64,000 nucleotides of DNA from Thermothelomyces thermophilus ATCC 42464 (GCF_000226095.1 NC_016474.1:2170001-2234000), one strand, 5' to 3'. Positions 45,200 to 59,206 are shown, counted from the first letter of the stretch. The notes: a model not told the origin generated them from the sequence alone. A program made the numbers and translations.

Positions 45200-48100
45200 T
45201 TTATGCCTATTATATATAATAAGCTCTATAGAACCGGAAAAACAAAACTATACCCTGTACCTCTCTAGTTATATTAAGAACTTCTAACCCTAGTCTAGTA
45301 ATAACCTTAATACTTTATAAGCTCTATCCTAAGCTATAGGAAACGGATATATTTAACTAATACCTCCTTTAGGTCATTGAAAAATAGGAGACACTCTCTA
45401 AAGAGCTTAAAGCTAAAAGAAGGGTATAGAAAGCTACTATATTTAATGTTAAGGATACCCCTAACGGACTAAGCGGTAGCGGTAGTAATAGTAATAGTGC
45501 TTTTAAAGATTAAGCTAACTAGTTATATACCGAGCTAAGATAGGGTAATTAAGGCCAATGGTACTAGTCTAATTACTATAGGTGGAGAGAGGAATAGAAA
45601 CGTAGGTATCTTCTATAAGAAGAGTAATACTAAAGCTATAACTAGGAGCCTTGCCTAAAAGACTATAATAACTAAGGCAGGGGCAACTATCTCTAGGGCA
45701 CTAGAGCCTAGGAGAAGGGCAGATATAGTAAGTAGAATCCTTACTTCCGATGATTCTATTACTATAGCTAGAAGCGTATTAACAAAGATAGTACCTACTA
45801 TTATTATAACACTATAGTAGTATCTAGTAAGGATAAGAAAGCCGAAGCTAAATATAAAGAGCTTAAAGCTACTAGCTATTTCCCAATTAGTAACTATAAA
45901 TCCGAGACTAACAAAGATAGTAGTAACGGAGAGGCGTACTTCCTTAATACTATTAAAGGAGACTATATCTAGGAAGATAGTAATATCTATAGGCTCTATA
46001 GATAGTTATTCGTAAGCCGAGGAGCGCTATACTGCTACCTATATTAGGATTACAGAAAGAAACTACGCCTACCTAAATTGCCGAAGGAGGACCTTCCTTA
46101 GGTAGAGCGGAACTTCGTAGAAGGAATAGCTATATCAGCAGAATTGACCAAGGAACCATAATAGCAGGAAACCGTACTTCTCTCCTTTGAGCCCGGCCGA
46201 GTGGTAGAAGCTAACCTAAATATAGAAATACCCTTCTACCGGCCAAGGAAAATGTCTTACCTATATATTTTAGTTCGAGCCAACCTAGGAGACTAGATTA
46301 TAGACATCTATTTCGATATAGACAGTTTAACTAACCTAGTTAACCAGGTATAGATTGCCTAATAGGTAAAGAATTCCTAATAGATTAAGGGCAAACCCTA
46401 TACCTTTAAGGGAGTTAATTTAAAGACTAGGATTAGCAAATAGGTCAAATTTAACTTCTATATCCTAGGGGAGGTTAGGAATACGCCTATTAACAGACAC
46501 GTCTACGTTACAGCCGATGTCATTAATAAACTTGCTCTAAAGATACTCCTAGGCACTAACTTTATAACGGCTTATAAAGTCAAGATTAACTTCGTCAAGG
46601 GTATCTATACCTTTAGATCACTAGTAAATATAAAGGTTTGTAAGGACGTTATAAAGAAGAACCTTAAGCCTATCTCTTAGAAGGTTACTACTATCTGGTA
46701 TACTATCGTTCTTATATATTTTACCTAGATAGTCAAGACTTACTTTATCCTACTACCTAATACTACCTTAGAGGACAAGTGCTTCTACTTTACCACTAGC
46801 CAAGATAGAGTCTAGGATGCTATAGTTAATCGGCGTACACCTTAGGTAGCTATCGTTAGAAATAATACCGATATCCCTATAGTTATCCGGAAAGGAGACA
46901 AGATTAGCCACCTCTTAAAATACTATAGGAAGGATACTACCGCCTAAGTCAATATAAGCAATATAGAAAATATATAGTCTAAGGTCTAGGATAGAATTAC
47001 TAAGTAGGAGCTAAAGGAAAAGCTAGAGGAGGCCTAGTATATATATTACTAAGAAGGTACCAATAGTAACTAAGAACTCCTACTACCGAATGGGGTTAAC
47101 TTTTATACCCTATCCTACGGTATTAAGAAACCTAACGACATCCTGGCCATTAAAAGCAAGGATAGCATTAGCATTACTAACGTAAATCCCAAGTTCGTAC
47201 TTAAGGTAAAGGAACTTCTAGACAGGTATAATCTTTACTATAATAGGGGGATTATACTAATGCTAGAAAGCTAGAAGATATAGATTAACCTAATTGACGG
47301 TTGGCAAAAGTAAGTCTATATAGTTAGACTATACCTAATGGGGCTTAAAGACCGTAAGGCTTTATATAAGCATTATAACTAGCTCTAGGCATCTGGTAGA
47401 TTCACTTTCATGGATAAACTAACCCCTATTACGTACCTAGCATTCATTATATAGAGAAAGGTTACTAAAAAGCTAGGAGTAGAGGTTAAGAAGAGCCGAA
47501 GTATAGTCAACCTATGACCATTAAACGTAATTACGGTTCTAGATGTTTACCCTTTGCCTAACTAGGATAACATTATAGCCGCTATAGTTAGTAATAAGTT
47601 CTTTACGGCCCTAGATACCTTAGGATTCTTCTACTAGTTGCTAGTTACTAAGGAATATAGTGACTATATAGTAGTTATAAACTACTACGGTCCAGAAAAA
47701 TCTAACGTAGTGCTTATAGGTTTTAAAAACGTACCTATATTTACGTAACGCTATATAGATAGACTTTTCTTTAAACACTACCATTTCGTCAAGGTATATA
47801 TCGATAATATTATTATCTTTAGTAAAATAAAGGAAGAACATCTCGAACACCTACGTACCGTTTATAAAATTCTTAATAAGGCCTGTATCTATATTAGTGT
47901 AGCTAAATCCTTTACAGGTTACCTAGCTATAAGACTCCTTAGGTATATGGTAAATAATAAGGGCATCGCTAAAACCGACGACCATATTACTACCTTTAAG
48001 AAGCTAAAGTTTCCAGACACTCTTAATAGCCTAGAGCACTACCTTAGGATAGCCAGATAGCTTAGGAAAGGCATCCTATAGTTTGACGCTAAGGTATAGC

Positions 48101-50540
48101 CACTCTAGGCCTAGAAGACGGCACTAATAGCAGCTGCCTGGAAGGAAGGAAAATTGAACCCTAGGAAAGCCAAACATACCTAGAAAGCGGTTATATCTAC
48201 CGTCAAATTCACCCTGACCAAGGAGGAACTCGAATCTTTCTAACTACTATAGGAGCACTTATATAACTAGGAGTTTCTCTATTACTACTACCTAAAAAAG
48301 CTACTATTCCTAAAGTTAGATACCTACTATAATGGCTATAGCGTTATTACCTTCTAATTTAAAGGTAACTAAGATGGAGAGAAAATTCCTAGTAAAGATA
48401 TTCCTATAAGTAAGGTATAGCCTATCCCGTTTATATTACAAGTAACTACTAATATAGAAAAACGCTATAGATCTACTAAGGCAGAGATTACTATACTTGT
48501 CTGGGTAATTAGAAAGCTTAGGAAGATAGTCTAATTAAATAGGCATCTGGTTAATGTCCTTACTAATTATACCCCTATAAAAGGGATTATAAAGTATACA
48601 TCCCTAATTATAATAGATCTAGCTAAGGCCAACCTTAAGCTAGCTAACGCTACTAATTACCTATCTAGATTTAACCTTAACATCTTCTATATCCTAGGAA
48701 CCTTAAATGTTATACCTAACGTACTATTAAGACTACCTATATAGAAATAGGAAGATCCAAAGGTTAAGGATAGTCTAGCTAACGAACTTAGAGATATCTA
48801 GAGTAAGCACTAGGACAAAGATATCCTTATAGTAGATACGATTATTATAGAACTAGTGCTTAGTGATGAGTTTAGGGCTAGGATCATTACTAGCTATCCT
48901 AAGGACCGTAAGTATAGACCTATCTATTATATACTCTGTGAAAGCAAGAAGGACTTGGTTAGAAATGATCAGAATGGGGTCAGGAAATATAAATAGCTAA
49001 AACTACCTATAGGACCATTCGAATTAACGAACGGGCTACTTTTCTATATCGACTCTAATGGCACTAGGAGACTCTGCCTATTGGAAAGCTATATTAACCT
49101 AATCCTTTAGATCATTTATAATGATATATACTATTTCGGTAAAAATAAGATAATAAATAAGCTTATAGCTATTTATTTCCGTAAGAAGGCTTAGAAAGTC
49201 TCAAAGTTCGTATGGCGCTATAAGGTATATTAGGCAAACTTGACTAACCGGAACCTACTACTAGGGGAACTCTAGCTAATTCGGACCTAGCCGACACTAT
49301 ATTATATAGTAGCTATAGACTTTATTACCGACTTACCACCGGTACCGACCGTTAGGACCCTCTGGTAACTCGAAGGCTATATACTAGTAGATATACTCTA
49401 TATTATAATATATAAGTTTAGCAAGAAGAAGCTACTTATAGCAGGCCGCCGGATATATACGGCTAAGGAATAGGTAACCGTTCTTCTAAAGACCTAGATA
49501 TTTACTAACTAGGGTATACCTGTCTAGATTATTAGCGATTATAACCCTAAGTTTACCTCCGACCTGTAGAAGGAAATATTCTTACTGCTAGGAACTAAGT
49601 TATTATTTTCTATAGCTTACTACCCGTAGACCGACGGCTAGTCCGAACAGACGAACCAAATAGTAGAAATTACGCTTAGAATGAACTTTACAGCCAATTC
49701 TGACCGCTTATAGGTCGAGATCCTCCCTGCCTTGTAACATTACCTTAATAATATACTAGTTACTAGCATTAGAAGGTCACCGAATGAGCTAGTATACAGG
49801 TTTAAGCCATACTTAGTCCTAAATATCCTTAGTAAAAAGACTACTAAATCCGGTAAATAGGAAGCTTTGGAAATCCTATATAAGTAATACTAGGCCGAAG
49901 CTAGTGAAATGATTGACTAAGCTATAGCGTTAGCCAAGTTATAGTATAACTAGAGATATATACCTATTAAATTTGAGGTTAGAGATACTATTTGGTTATA
50001 CCTATATAAAGGCTACTACCTACCTAGCAAACCTAATAGGAAGTAGTTAGCCTGAAGGGTAGGACCATTTAAAATCAAATAGAAGGTAGGAAAACTAGTA
50101 TACAAGTTAGATTTTCCTAAATCCTGGAAAGTCTACCTAGTCGTATCCGTTGCCTAGTTCTACCACGTTAAACAAGGTCCTAACCTATTTAGAAGGACCG
50201 CTCTTCTACTATAGCCAATTCTAGTTAATAGCAAGGAATACTAGAAGATTAAGAAGATCGTCGACTATCAGGCATATAGAAAGAAGCGCCCGAAGGTAGA
50301 ATACCTTATCCGTTAGCTTAGATTTGACACAAAGGACGACTAATAGCTTCCAAAAAGCGAACTTAAAGCTATTACTAGCGAACTAATCTAGGAATACGAG
50401 AATCGCCGTCAGATTCAACCGCTACCTAGAAGAAAACGAGGCCGGCCACCAAAGTAGAAGACTTTGGCCTAAGCCTAAAGCGTCATTTCTAGCTAGGAAG
50501 AGGCTAAATAGCGCCTAGGGGTATATACATTTAATAGGAT
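45200..50540 (+). pseudogene. pol: E9 gag-pol: Ty3/Gypsy polyprotein with chromodomain and AT-hook
   Basis: Gag C-terminal part, Gln/Arg/Tyr-rich, at about 45200-45900. The protease active site at about 46315-46326 reads DIDS (from DTGS by two transitions). RT at about 47470-47900 contains the YPLPN block and the catalytic box YIDN (47797-47808). RNase H spans about 48060-48720. The integrase zinc-binding region is near 49100-49260 (Cys to Tyr), with core motifs AIDFITDLP near 49315 and ISDYNPKFTS near 49535, followed by a Q-T/S-x-Q-x-N segment. The chromodomain is at about 50240-50365. AT-hook RRKRGRPPK lies at 50428-50454. It reads as essentially one frame for about 4.9 kb, with stops at Gln/Trp codons. 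Confidence 0.87.
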
Positions 50541-51107
50541 ATTCTAGAATCTAGTTTAACATTAGAAAGCCTATTACTACTCCCTTTAAACCTATCCTTT
50601 ACCTACTATATTCGCTTTAATTCTACCACTTATTATAGATAGGGCTTTAACTACTACTTTGAACTATATACCTGGCTTGGCTAACCTATTAAATAGCTAC
50701 TTATTCAATTAATAGGGCTAAATAGCCTACCTATTCTAGTTAATAGGGCTAAACACCCCTCTTATTCAGGCACTTTTCATCCTATTTTTAAAGCCCTGCC
50801 CTAAATTATAAGAACCCTAGTTTTCCTACTATTTCCTACCTCTTTAAACCTCTTCTACTTCTTCTATAACTTCTTTAATAACCACCTTCTTTTCCAACCA
50901 CTAGACCCTTTAACCTAGCCTTTTCTATTAACCCCTACTATATAGCCATCTCCTATAGCCTACATATCGCCATTTCCATTAAAAGAAGGCTTTAAAGTTT
51001 ATTTTCCTGCTTTCTTTTGCTCGTTCCATCACGTATATAAGAAACTACTAAGTTTTAGCGATTTTGGCTAAGTTTTGTTAACCTAGAACTACCTAACAAT
51101 AGCTATA
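50541..51107. other. Pyrimidine-rich intergenic stretch with short repeats and a TATA-like site
   Basis: There is no coding reading. It may include the E9 3' LTR, but no matching 5' copy was found. Two to three tandem copies of an approximately 31-bp unit lie at 50701-50770 (shared core TAATAGGGCTAAA). Long C/T-rich runs lie at about 50810-50930, and a TATATAAG box at about 51034-51041, about 70 bp upstream of the unidentified frame at 51108. The arrangement resembles a promoter plus leader. Confidence 0.4.
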
Positions 51108-51814
51108 ATAGCTAAGTCAAGAAGCAGGGCTAGGAAAAGCGATAAATAGGCTACTAAAGGCGCTAAAGGCCCTATGGCTATAAGCCCGGCCTAAGGAAAT
51201 AAGCCTAAAGCTAGCTAGCAAGATATGCCTATACCGTAATCGGTAGTAGTAGAGTTAACTAATATAGCCACCATTACATTTATACCTATTGATTAGCAAA
51301 GGGCACTATTGGCTATAGGCACTAGGGTAGCTAGCTAGGTATAGCCTATACCGACACCTATATAGGGCGTATATTCGGGCCCTATAAGCGAGAATAATAG
51401 CCCGGATAATAGAGTTATCTAGGAGGTCCTTAACCGTATAGATACCTTCCTCGAGAGCGGTACAAGCTTTGCTATTACTATAGGTAACAAGGAAGAAGTT
51501 CGGAATGACCTAGCAATAGGTAGCCTAGTCCAAGTACGCTATAAGGATACGACCTTACACTTCGATTCCAAAGGCAAAGACCTTACCATGCCCTAGAATA
51601 ACCTATAGTATATACCTCCTCTAGCCGTTACTAACGATTAAACTAGCATATATAACACTTTTAGCCCTCTATACCTATAATTACCGGATAACGCTATCAT
51701 CAAATGGTATTACGATAGTAATATGGGTGCTATAGCCTAAGTTCTAGGCAATATTATTAATATAGTCTATACTAGTATCAGCAAGTATAATATAATTTGC
51801 CTCCTAACTATATA
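51108..51814 (+). pseudogene. Unidentified long frame, part 1
   Basis: From an ATA (probably ATG) at 51108, one frame runs 707 nt to the E6 insertion, with stops only as TAG/TAA at likely Gln/Trp sites. The start is strongly basic (A-K-S-R-S-R-A-R-K-S-D-K). A Pro/Gln-rich linker follows, then a more structured part containing F-L-E-S-G-T-S-F-A-I and L-V-Q-V-R-Y-K-D-T. After removing E6 and one ATATA, the frame continues exactly into 59212 (235 codons plus 2 nt here). I recognise no family. A divergent gag or a non-transposon gene are both possible. Confidence 0.5.
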
Positions 51815-52177
51815 TATCAGGGCGGCCTGCCACTAGGCTAATTACTAAGGGAGGTAGCACCATTATAAAGGCCTTTCTAAGCAGGTTCGTACTAATCGTA
51901 GGGAGGCAGAAGGAGTCAATTGCTCTAGGGCCGGCAGGCTGCCCTATCCGTATCTCTCTCGAATCGTAGTTATAAAACTAATCCTTAGGGAGGAAAACCT
52001 CCCTTTCGGATCCGTAGGCTAATAGATACACCTTATACTACGGATTAGTCATCCCCTTCTCCTAGCCATGCCCTAATCATACCTGTTATAGTAAGGTTAT
52101 ACCTATTAGTGCCTAGGTATAGGCCCTCTGGCCGCTATAGCCCAGCCGTAGGCGTAGGTCGGCTTGCATTTGTAATA
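51815..52177 (-). repeat. E6 3' LTR (363 bp)
   Basis: It starts TATCAGGGCGGCC and ends TTTGTAATA in plus orientation. It retains a GC-rich end block (about 52130-52165) like that of E1. Confidence 0.93.
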
Positions 52178-53480
52178 ACTTACTCTCCCTCTTAGCAGGC
52201 CTATCTATAGGTCTATAGGCTCTATCGGAATAGCTTTATCCTAGGTGTCTATTTAGGGGTAGTAGATTGCTATTATTTCGGCGCTTTGTTATCATAGCTT
52301 TGTTTATAATTATATATAGAATAGGTAGGTACTAAGTACCTTTGTTTTTGTATATATATCGCCATTATTATAATCACTATTCGAATGTTTTCATCTAAAG
52401 ATTTGCTTTATTATAAATATATCTAATAGTTACCGTGGTATTAGGAAGGTCTCTACTATAGCGATAGAAATAATATTTAACTTTCTTAGAGGGCCGCCCT
52501 TTGCTTTCGATTCTCTTTTAATCTTTAACCTTATTATCCTTATATCGTTCGCTCTTTGGCCGCCTATAATTCAATTTTTTAATTTCCAAATCTTCATTTT
52601 TACATCTATAGCGATATTATAGAGATTTAATAGCTTAGTATAGCTAACTTACTACTATATATATAGTGCTTATATAGCGTTATTAAAGAAATCAAGGCGA
52701 ATGACGAGGTCCCCTTCGACATTTAGTATATATATCTTACTACTAGCTTGTTTAAGTGTTTTTAGTGCTATTAGGGCCATTAGACGAGCTACGTCCTAGT
52801 AAGTATATATTTTAATAGCGATTCCTTAGGTATTAATGATTATTTAGGCTACTAGTATTATAACCGGTAATATAGTTAACCTTATAATTATGATTTAGTC
52901 TGCCTATAAGGTTGTTTTGGCCTTAAAGCTAGATATAGCCGACTCTAAGGATTTGCTTACACTTAGTAAGCGCTATTGCTATTATATTATTACGCTTATA
53001 AACGATATAGCTATTACTTTCAAGGTAGTTAAGAAGTACTACCGGTCTAATATAGGCTTTATTAATAATAATAAGAAGAAGATTACTTCTATAGGTACCT
53101 ATTCATTTTCGCTTATAATTTGGTATAGATACTAATACGTTTATAGAAGTAATAGCTTATATATAGCAAGTTTATAACCGATCATAAGTAGGTAATTACG
53201 GCTACTAACCTATAGCCTAAGTTTAACACTAGTATAGTACATTTTGTCATATTTCGGTCTAGCCGATTATTTACTAATATAATATGGGTACTATATAATC
53301 TTATAATCTAGCGGCATTTATTACTACCTTGTCTAGAGCCCGTTAATAAGGGTTATATTACTTAGTAAATAGCTAAGTATAAGTTTACTACTAAACTAGA
53401 TACGCTTATAATAGGGGCCCTAGATAGTAAAGGCAAGGCGGCCTAATTCTTAGGCAAATACGTAACAGACTTAGAATTTA
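52178..53480 (+). pseudogene. E6 post-pol segment, possible antisense ORF with CCHC-like motif
   Basis: It is the counterpart of E1 5986-7286. On the plus strand (antisense to pol) near 52660-52800 a frame reads V-I-K-E-I-K-A-N-D-E-V-P-F-D-I, then F-K-C-F-x-C-Y-x-G-H-x-T-S-Y. This is close to a zinc knuckle but one residue short (CX2CX3H) and without a firm last Cys. A second open stretch at 52917-53135 is in another frame, and a third frame is readable at 53111-53480. The real frame cannot be settled. No domain recognised. Confidence 0.4.
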
Positions 53481-56400
53481 TCTCTTATAGTAGCTTTTAA
53501 TAGGGTTTTTAGGGTAGTAAAATTTTATCTTATTTTCATTTTTTTTAATTATATGGAATAGATACTCCTTTAGCCCTAAATCGGTATTATAGATTTGCTC
53601 TACTAGTTTATAATACCTATAATACAAATGTTTTTTTTTTACTAATTTTAGTATCTCTAGTAAGGCCTTCTTTACTATAGTTTTAATATAATGTCGATTC
53701 AAAATATAGCTCTTTACAATATAGCTTAGGGCCCTTCCTAGGGCGCCCTTCTCTAGGCCTTTTCTATAGTGTTTCGATCGCCGTCTTAGGGCATATTACT
53801 ATAGTAATACGCCGCCCTACCCTACGTACTTTTCCTTAGGATACGTATCCGGGCGTTTTTCACAGGCGCCCTCTTCCTAGCCTCTTCTCATACTCTTCTA
53901 TACCGTGTCGTTAGCGCTCTATAGTTATAGTACGCTTCCTAAACTTATATACTTCACCTTATATATTGGCGATGTCTTCTTTGTCCATCTACTAGTTAAA
54001 TTTAGAGGGCTATCCTTTCTATTTTACTAGGAACTACTAAGTCCTGTTGTTAGCTTACTCTACTAAAACTTCCTTAACCTCCTATTCTTTATTATCCTTA
54101 AGCTCTAGCATTGGCATTTGTTTTACCTTATTTTGACTATATAGGTACTATAGTTTAAGTAGGGAAATAGGGAAGATATTATATAACTAGGTATACCATA
54201 TAGGTAATGCTAGCTAATATACTAGTAAACCGACTAGGTTAAGTACTTAAAAAAGACCAATAAATTTAGAGGTTAATTTTTTAGGTATCTTTAACTTAAG
54301 ATTCTAGGTTAAGAGTAGGATAAAGTCGCCCCTCCTAAATACTCTTTCCTAATACTTTTAGTTATAATGAATTTTATAATTTTAGATAGCTTCCTTCTAA
54401 TACCTTTCTAGTTATTTTTATAATACTTATAATTTTTCGATTTGTTCTACTATATTAGGGTAGTACCTCCCCTTTAGCGAATTACCCCTGATTTATAATG
54501 AAATTATAGGGTTATAGCCTATTAATGCTCGAAAAGGGGGTAGTCCGGTAGTTATATTAATAGTATTATTATATATAAACTCTGCTTTTAGGAGATTTTA
54601 TACCTAAATTATAGGGTTTGCTATAGTAAAATAGTAAAGGTATTATATAAGTATTTAGTTACTCTATTTAGTTTAGTCATTAGTTTAAGGGTGAAATGCT
54701 ATAGAAAGCCTCTTATTAATGTAGTTTAGATAGAAAAGATCTACCTAGAATTATAAAGTAAATATAGAGCTATAATTACTTATATAGCCCTTTAGTATAT
54801 TATATTTAAGTTTAATTTCCTCATAAACTAGCTTAGTAAGCTACTAACTTATAATATCTGAATTAATAGTAAAGAACCGATTTATCTTGGTATATTAGTC
54901 CATAACTATAAGTACTATATTCTTCTCTTCTACTTAGAAATTTATTATAGGAAAACCTATAATTATATCTATACTAATCTCTCACTAGGGTTAGTTAGGG
55001 ATCGGTAGGGATTCTAAGCTATTATAACCTTAATACTCTCTTAGCTTATTTGTTTAGTAAACGTAGTAGGTTTAGTACTAATACCTAATATCTCTTACTA
55101 GGCCTTATTAGTTAAACTTTCTTTAAATAAGTTTACTAGTTCTTTTAAGGCTAAAGTACCTAGCTTTAGCATTATTATAATATAACTAGAGGATTTCTTA
55201 CCTTATAGTTTCTTCTATAGGAACGTAAAGCGCTCTCTTATAGAGTAGCTTACCGCTATATCCTAAGGACTATAGTTCGGCTTCGCTAGTACTTTACTAG
55301 CCCTTTATTATACCCTTTTCTAGGCCTTGCCTTACTTTTTAAGTTAAAGGGTCTAATCTTTGGAGCTCTAAAATATAATCTCTAAGTATTTATAATAGCT
55401 AGATAGTAAAAGCTAATTCTAGTCTTACTACCTCTTTAGCCTATCTTTATAATATAATTGGCTTCCTTTTAAGGTAGGTTTGCTCTATATCGTATAATCC
55501 TTTTAGATTGACTTTTAATAACTAGATTCTAATCTAGCAATGAAAAGATTATAAAACTCTCTATACTTCTTATATCTTCTTATAGTTTGCTATCTTATTT
55601 CGGATTATAGGTAACTATTCTTAGTTACTAAATAGATTATCTTCCTTATAATCTAATCTTTTTAAAGGGCTATCTATAGGATTTTACTTCCCTAGTTAGT
55701 ACTTAATAATAAAATCAAAGCCTAATGGATATATATACTATCTAGCTTAGTGACTATTAAGTTAAGTCTATTTTATAAATCCTTATAAATTATTATAGTC
55801 TAAATAGACTATAATTTCGTAAGGATTTCCATCAAATAGTATCGCTAATACTTAAAGCCTTCTATAATTACTATCATTTCCTTATTAGAGGTGCTATAAT
55901 AGTAGGCTAGTCCTAAGAACTTAGCCGACTAAAATGTAATAGGATGTTTTTAAGAGTCCTCTACTTACTATAATAAGATAGCCCTTATCGTAAACGTAGA
56001 AGCGTCTATTTCAATAGTTATCGGCTTTTTAGGATCGAAATACTAGAGAACTAGCGCTAATTTAAAGTAGTTTTTAATTTCTTAAAATGCTCTTTATTCT
56101 TTAAGGTTAAACTAGACTCTTCCTGGTTTTCTCCCTTTTTCTAGCCCCTTTAGTAAACTTATTAGGGGATAGGCGATCTATGAAAAATTACGAATAAATT
56201 TCTAATAAAAATTAACAAATCTAAGAAACACCTAAATATTATAATAAGTCTAAGGTTCCGGCTATTTCTCTACCGTTTCGATTTATACTAAGTTTATCGT
56301 AATTCTTTACCGATTTACTATAAATCTAAGGAAGTTAACTTAGTCCTTATGAAATAAATATTTACTAGGTTTATAATATAGCTATATATTCTATAGTCGT

Positions 56401-57650
56401 TTGAGACCTTTTAGATATATTTTATATATATTTCATAATTAGGTAAAAAAATTAAGATACTATCTAAATAAACTATATAAAATTTATCAAGTAGTTTATC
56501 TAATGCTTAATAGATATAATTTTAGAAAGTAGCTAATATATTTATCAGGCTAAATAGTATAACTAAATACTTAAATGATCTATAATAAGTTTAAAAGGCG
56601 ATTTTCTATTTATCCTCTTCTTATACTTAAATCTAGTAAAGAGTATCCTTAATATTAAGCTTAGTAAAAAATTAAGTACTAGAAGTATAGTCAAGAATCT
56701 CCGAAATAAGGGATAATAGATAATAATTCTTCTAGATAATCTTATTAAGCCCTTAATAATTAATATAAAGACAAAGGCTTTTATCCTTTTTAGGTATAAA
56801 TAGGACTAGACTAGCTACCGAACTCTCGGAAGGTTAAATCCTCCCCTTAGCAAGGTTTTTATCTAAGTATTCCTATAATATACTAAGTTTATACCAGGAT
56901 AGGGGGTAAATTAGTCTAACTAGAGGCGCTGTTCCTAGTTATAAATCGATTTTATAGTTAGTTATTTTAAATAAAGGAAGGATACTTAAGTTTAATATAT
57001 CTATCATATTAGTAAAATCTCGTAGCTTAGGGGGAATTTCCTTTAGGTTTCCTAAGGGTTTCGGTTCTTCTTTATCTAGGAATAGGTCTATAGGAATATC
57101 TAAAATAGTAGTTAATGTAAAGACTTAGGCTCCCCTTTAGTAGTTCTTTTCTATTCTTTTAAGGTATTAAAGTCAGGTTATCTCGGTTTCTAGTAGAAAC
57201 TACTAGCGATTCTCTATTAGAAATAATAAGATAGTAAGATTACTAAGTATAGGCATTCCTAATAAGACTAGCAAGGTTTCAATATTATAGCTAATAGTAA
57301 TATAGAAGTAATTATATTAACGTATAGTTCTATACTTATTAGTTAATATAATTAGTACTTAATATACCTTATAGAACGCTATAATTATTTTATTAAACTA
57401 TTAAATTATAGGTAAAATATAAGTAAGTCGCTTTAGTTAGTATTTTTAAATAAGGTTAAAGTCCATAATATTTATTTCTATATAAGAATCTAGGTTTGCT
57501 ATTATCAAAACGCTTTTATATATATTTATTATAATAGCTATATATATATATTCTCTCTTTAAGTTATCCCTTATAGCTATTCCTATAATATTAAGGTCTA
57601 CTATAAGCGACTCCCGTTTCCCTAGTAAAAACGGCCTAAGCCCTAGTGAC
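53478..57650 (-). pseudogene. pol: E6 pol with chromodomain
   Basis: Right to left: a protease-like part near 57500; RT at about 56900-56400 with the catalytic box near 56462-56475 reading YLDS instead of YLDD; RNase H near 56030-55850; integrase at about 55300-54400; and the chromodomain at about 54095-53975. The AT-hook-like site near 53870-53850 is changed to RGRL. A 74-codon Lys/Tyr-rich tail (53702-53478) is fully open and matches the E1 tail. Stops at Gln/Trp codons elsewhere. Confidence 0.83.
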
Positions 57651-58830
57651 TAGGGTATTAGCCCTATTAGTAAGAGGTACTTTATACTATTTCTAGGTAA
57701 TTTCTTATGAAATATCCTTCCTTCTTATATCAGAAATAAAAGCTACTACTCTATATCTTAGAAGTAGGGGTTAATATAAGGTTAGAGGCACCTTATAAGG
57801 CTAATAGTAGCTTTATTATAGGTCCGGTTTAATAATAAGATAATGATATATAGAAATGTAATATATTAGGTATATATTATAGTTAATCCTAAGTTAGTAG
57901 CGAAAAGGGGGTAATTTAACTACGATTTAGTCACTAGAAGCTATACTAGATCTATAACGCTAACTATACTATTCCTTCTCGTGTCTTTAGATAGTAGGTA
58001 TAGTAATAGTTAATATATTAAATAAGGAAAGGCGATAGCTTAGTATAGAAGCTTAGAACTTGGCTTTTCTTATCCTAGTAGGGAAATTAAGCTTTAAGGG
58101 ATTTAAGGTAATAGTAAAGATCCTATAAAGATTAGCTGTTTTACTAGTAAGCCAAATTTAAGGCCTTAGCTACTTAAGATACCTAGTCTATAAGGTTAAT
58201 TATATAGACATTTATCTACTCTTTAAATAAAGTCTAGTTACCTTCTAGCTAATTATATTCTTTAGGTAATATATTCTAATAATGGCTATACTAGTAGTTC
58301 TAAGGTTATTTATCTATATAATCAAGTATAAATAGAATATAGTTCTATAATATTTTAAACCATTTAAGGTCTCCCTAAAAAGTATATTATAAATCTTAGA
58401 GCTACTCTTACTACTACTAGTAGGTTATTATATTAGTAAATTAAATTAGATTAGTAACCTTAATAGCCTTAGAATAGTATCCTAAATCATTAGAATTAGA
58501 GGATTCAATAGGTAATTAAGGTCATTTTAAGGCCTTTATATAGTCTAATAATCCTAGCTTCTCTAGTAAGAACTTTTCCTAGTCTTATAATTACTATAGC
58601 CTTTCTAGCTCCTTGACCCGGCCTTCTAGATTCTAGACAAGTTCTTTATAGTTAGGGCCTTATACTAAGAGCTCTAGATCGGAAGGTATTAAGATATAAA
58701 GAGGGGGTTCGGAATAGGTTTACGGCTAATACTAAGCTAAAAGAGTCTCGCTTTAGCTCGAGGGTTCTTCTAATCCTATAGGCGTTAAGCGACTAAATGA
58801 TAGTACTATCTCGATTAACAAAGGGTAAGA
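57651..58830 (-). pseudogene. gag: E6 gag, decayed
   Basis: This is colinear with E1 gag. The zinc knuckle near 57755-57710 has its Cys and His changed to Tyr, and one Arg CGA codon has become TGA. The capsid part lies at about 58450-58000. No start codon was identified. Confidence 0.7.
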
Positions 58831-58843
58831 AGGATTAGAAAAC

Positions 58844-59206
58844 TATTAAGGTAGCCTACTACTAGGCTAGTTACTAAGGGAGGTAGTACTATTATAAAGG
58901 CCTTTCTAAGCAGGTTTATACTAATTGTAAGGGGGTAGAAGGAGTTAATTGCTCTAGGGCCGGTGGGCTACCTTATCTGTATCTCTCTCGAATCGTAGTT
59001 GTAAAACTGATTCTTAGGGAGGAAAACCTCCCTTTCGGATCTATAGGCTAATAGATATATCTTATATTACGGATCGGTTATCCCCTTTTCCTGGCTGTGC
59101 CCTGATCGTGCCTATTATAGTAGGGTTATACCTATTAGTGCCTAGGTATAGGCCCTCTGGCCGCCGTGGCCTGGCTATAGGCGTAGGTCAGCTTACGCTT
59201 ATAATA
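58844..59206 (-). repeat. E6 5' LTR (363 bp)
   Basis: TATTAAGG..TTATAATA in plus orientation, followed by ATATA (59207-59211). It pairs with 51815-52177. Confidence 0.93.

Larger units (their letters stand above)
51815..59206 (-). mobile_element. E6: second copy of the E1 family
   Basis: This 7392-bp element has 363-bp LTRs (51815-52177 and 58844-59206) and target duplication ATATA (51810-51814 and 59207-59211). The order on the minus strand matches E1: gag with zinc knuckle, protease, RT, RNase H, integrase, chromodomain, tail, 1.3-kb unassigned segment. It is heavily RIP-mutated. It lies inside the unidentified frame starting at 51108. Confidence 0.94.
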
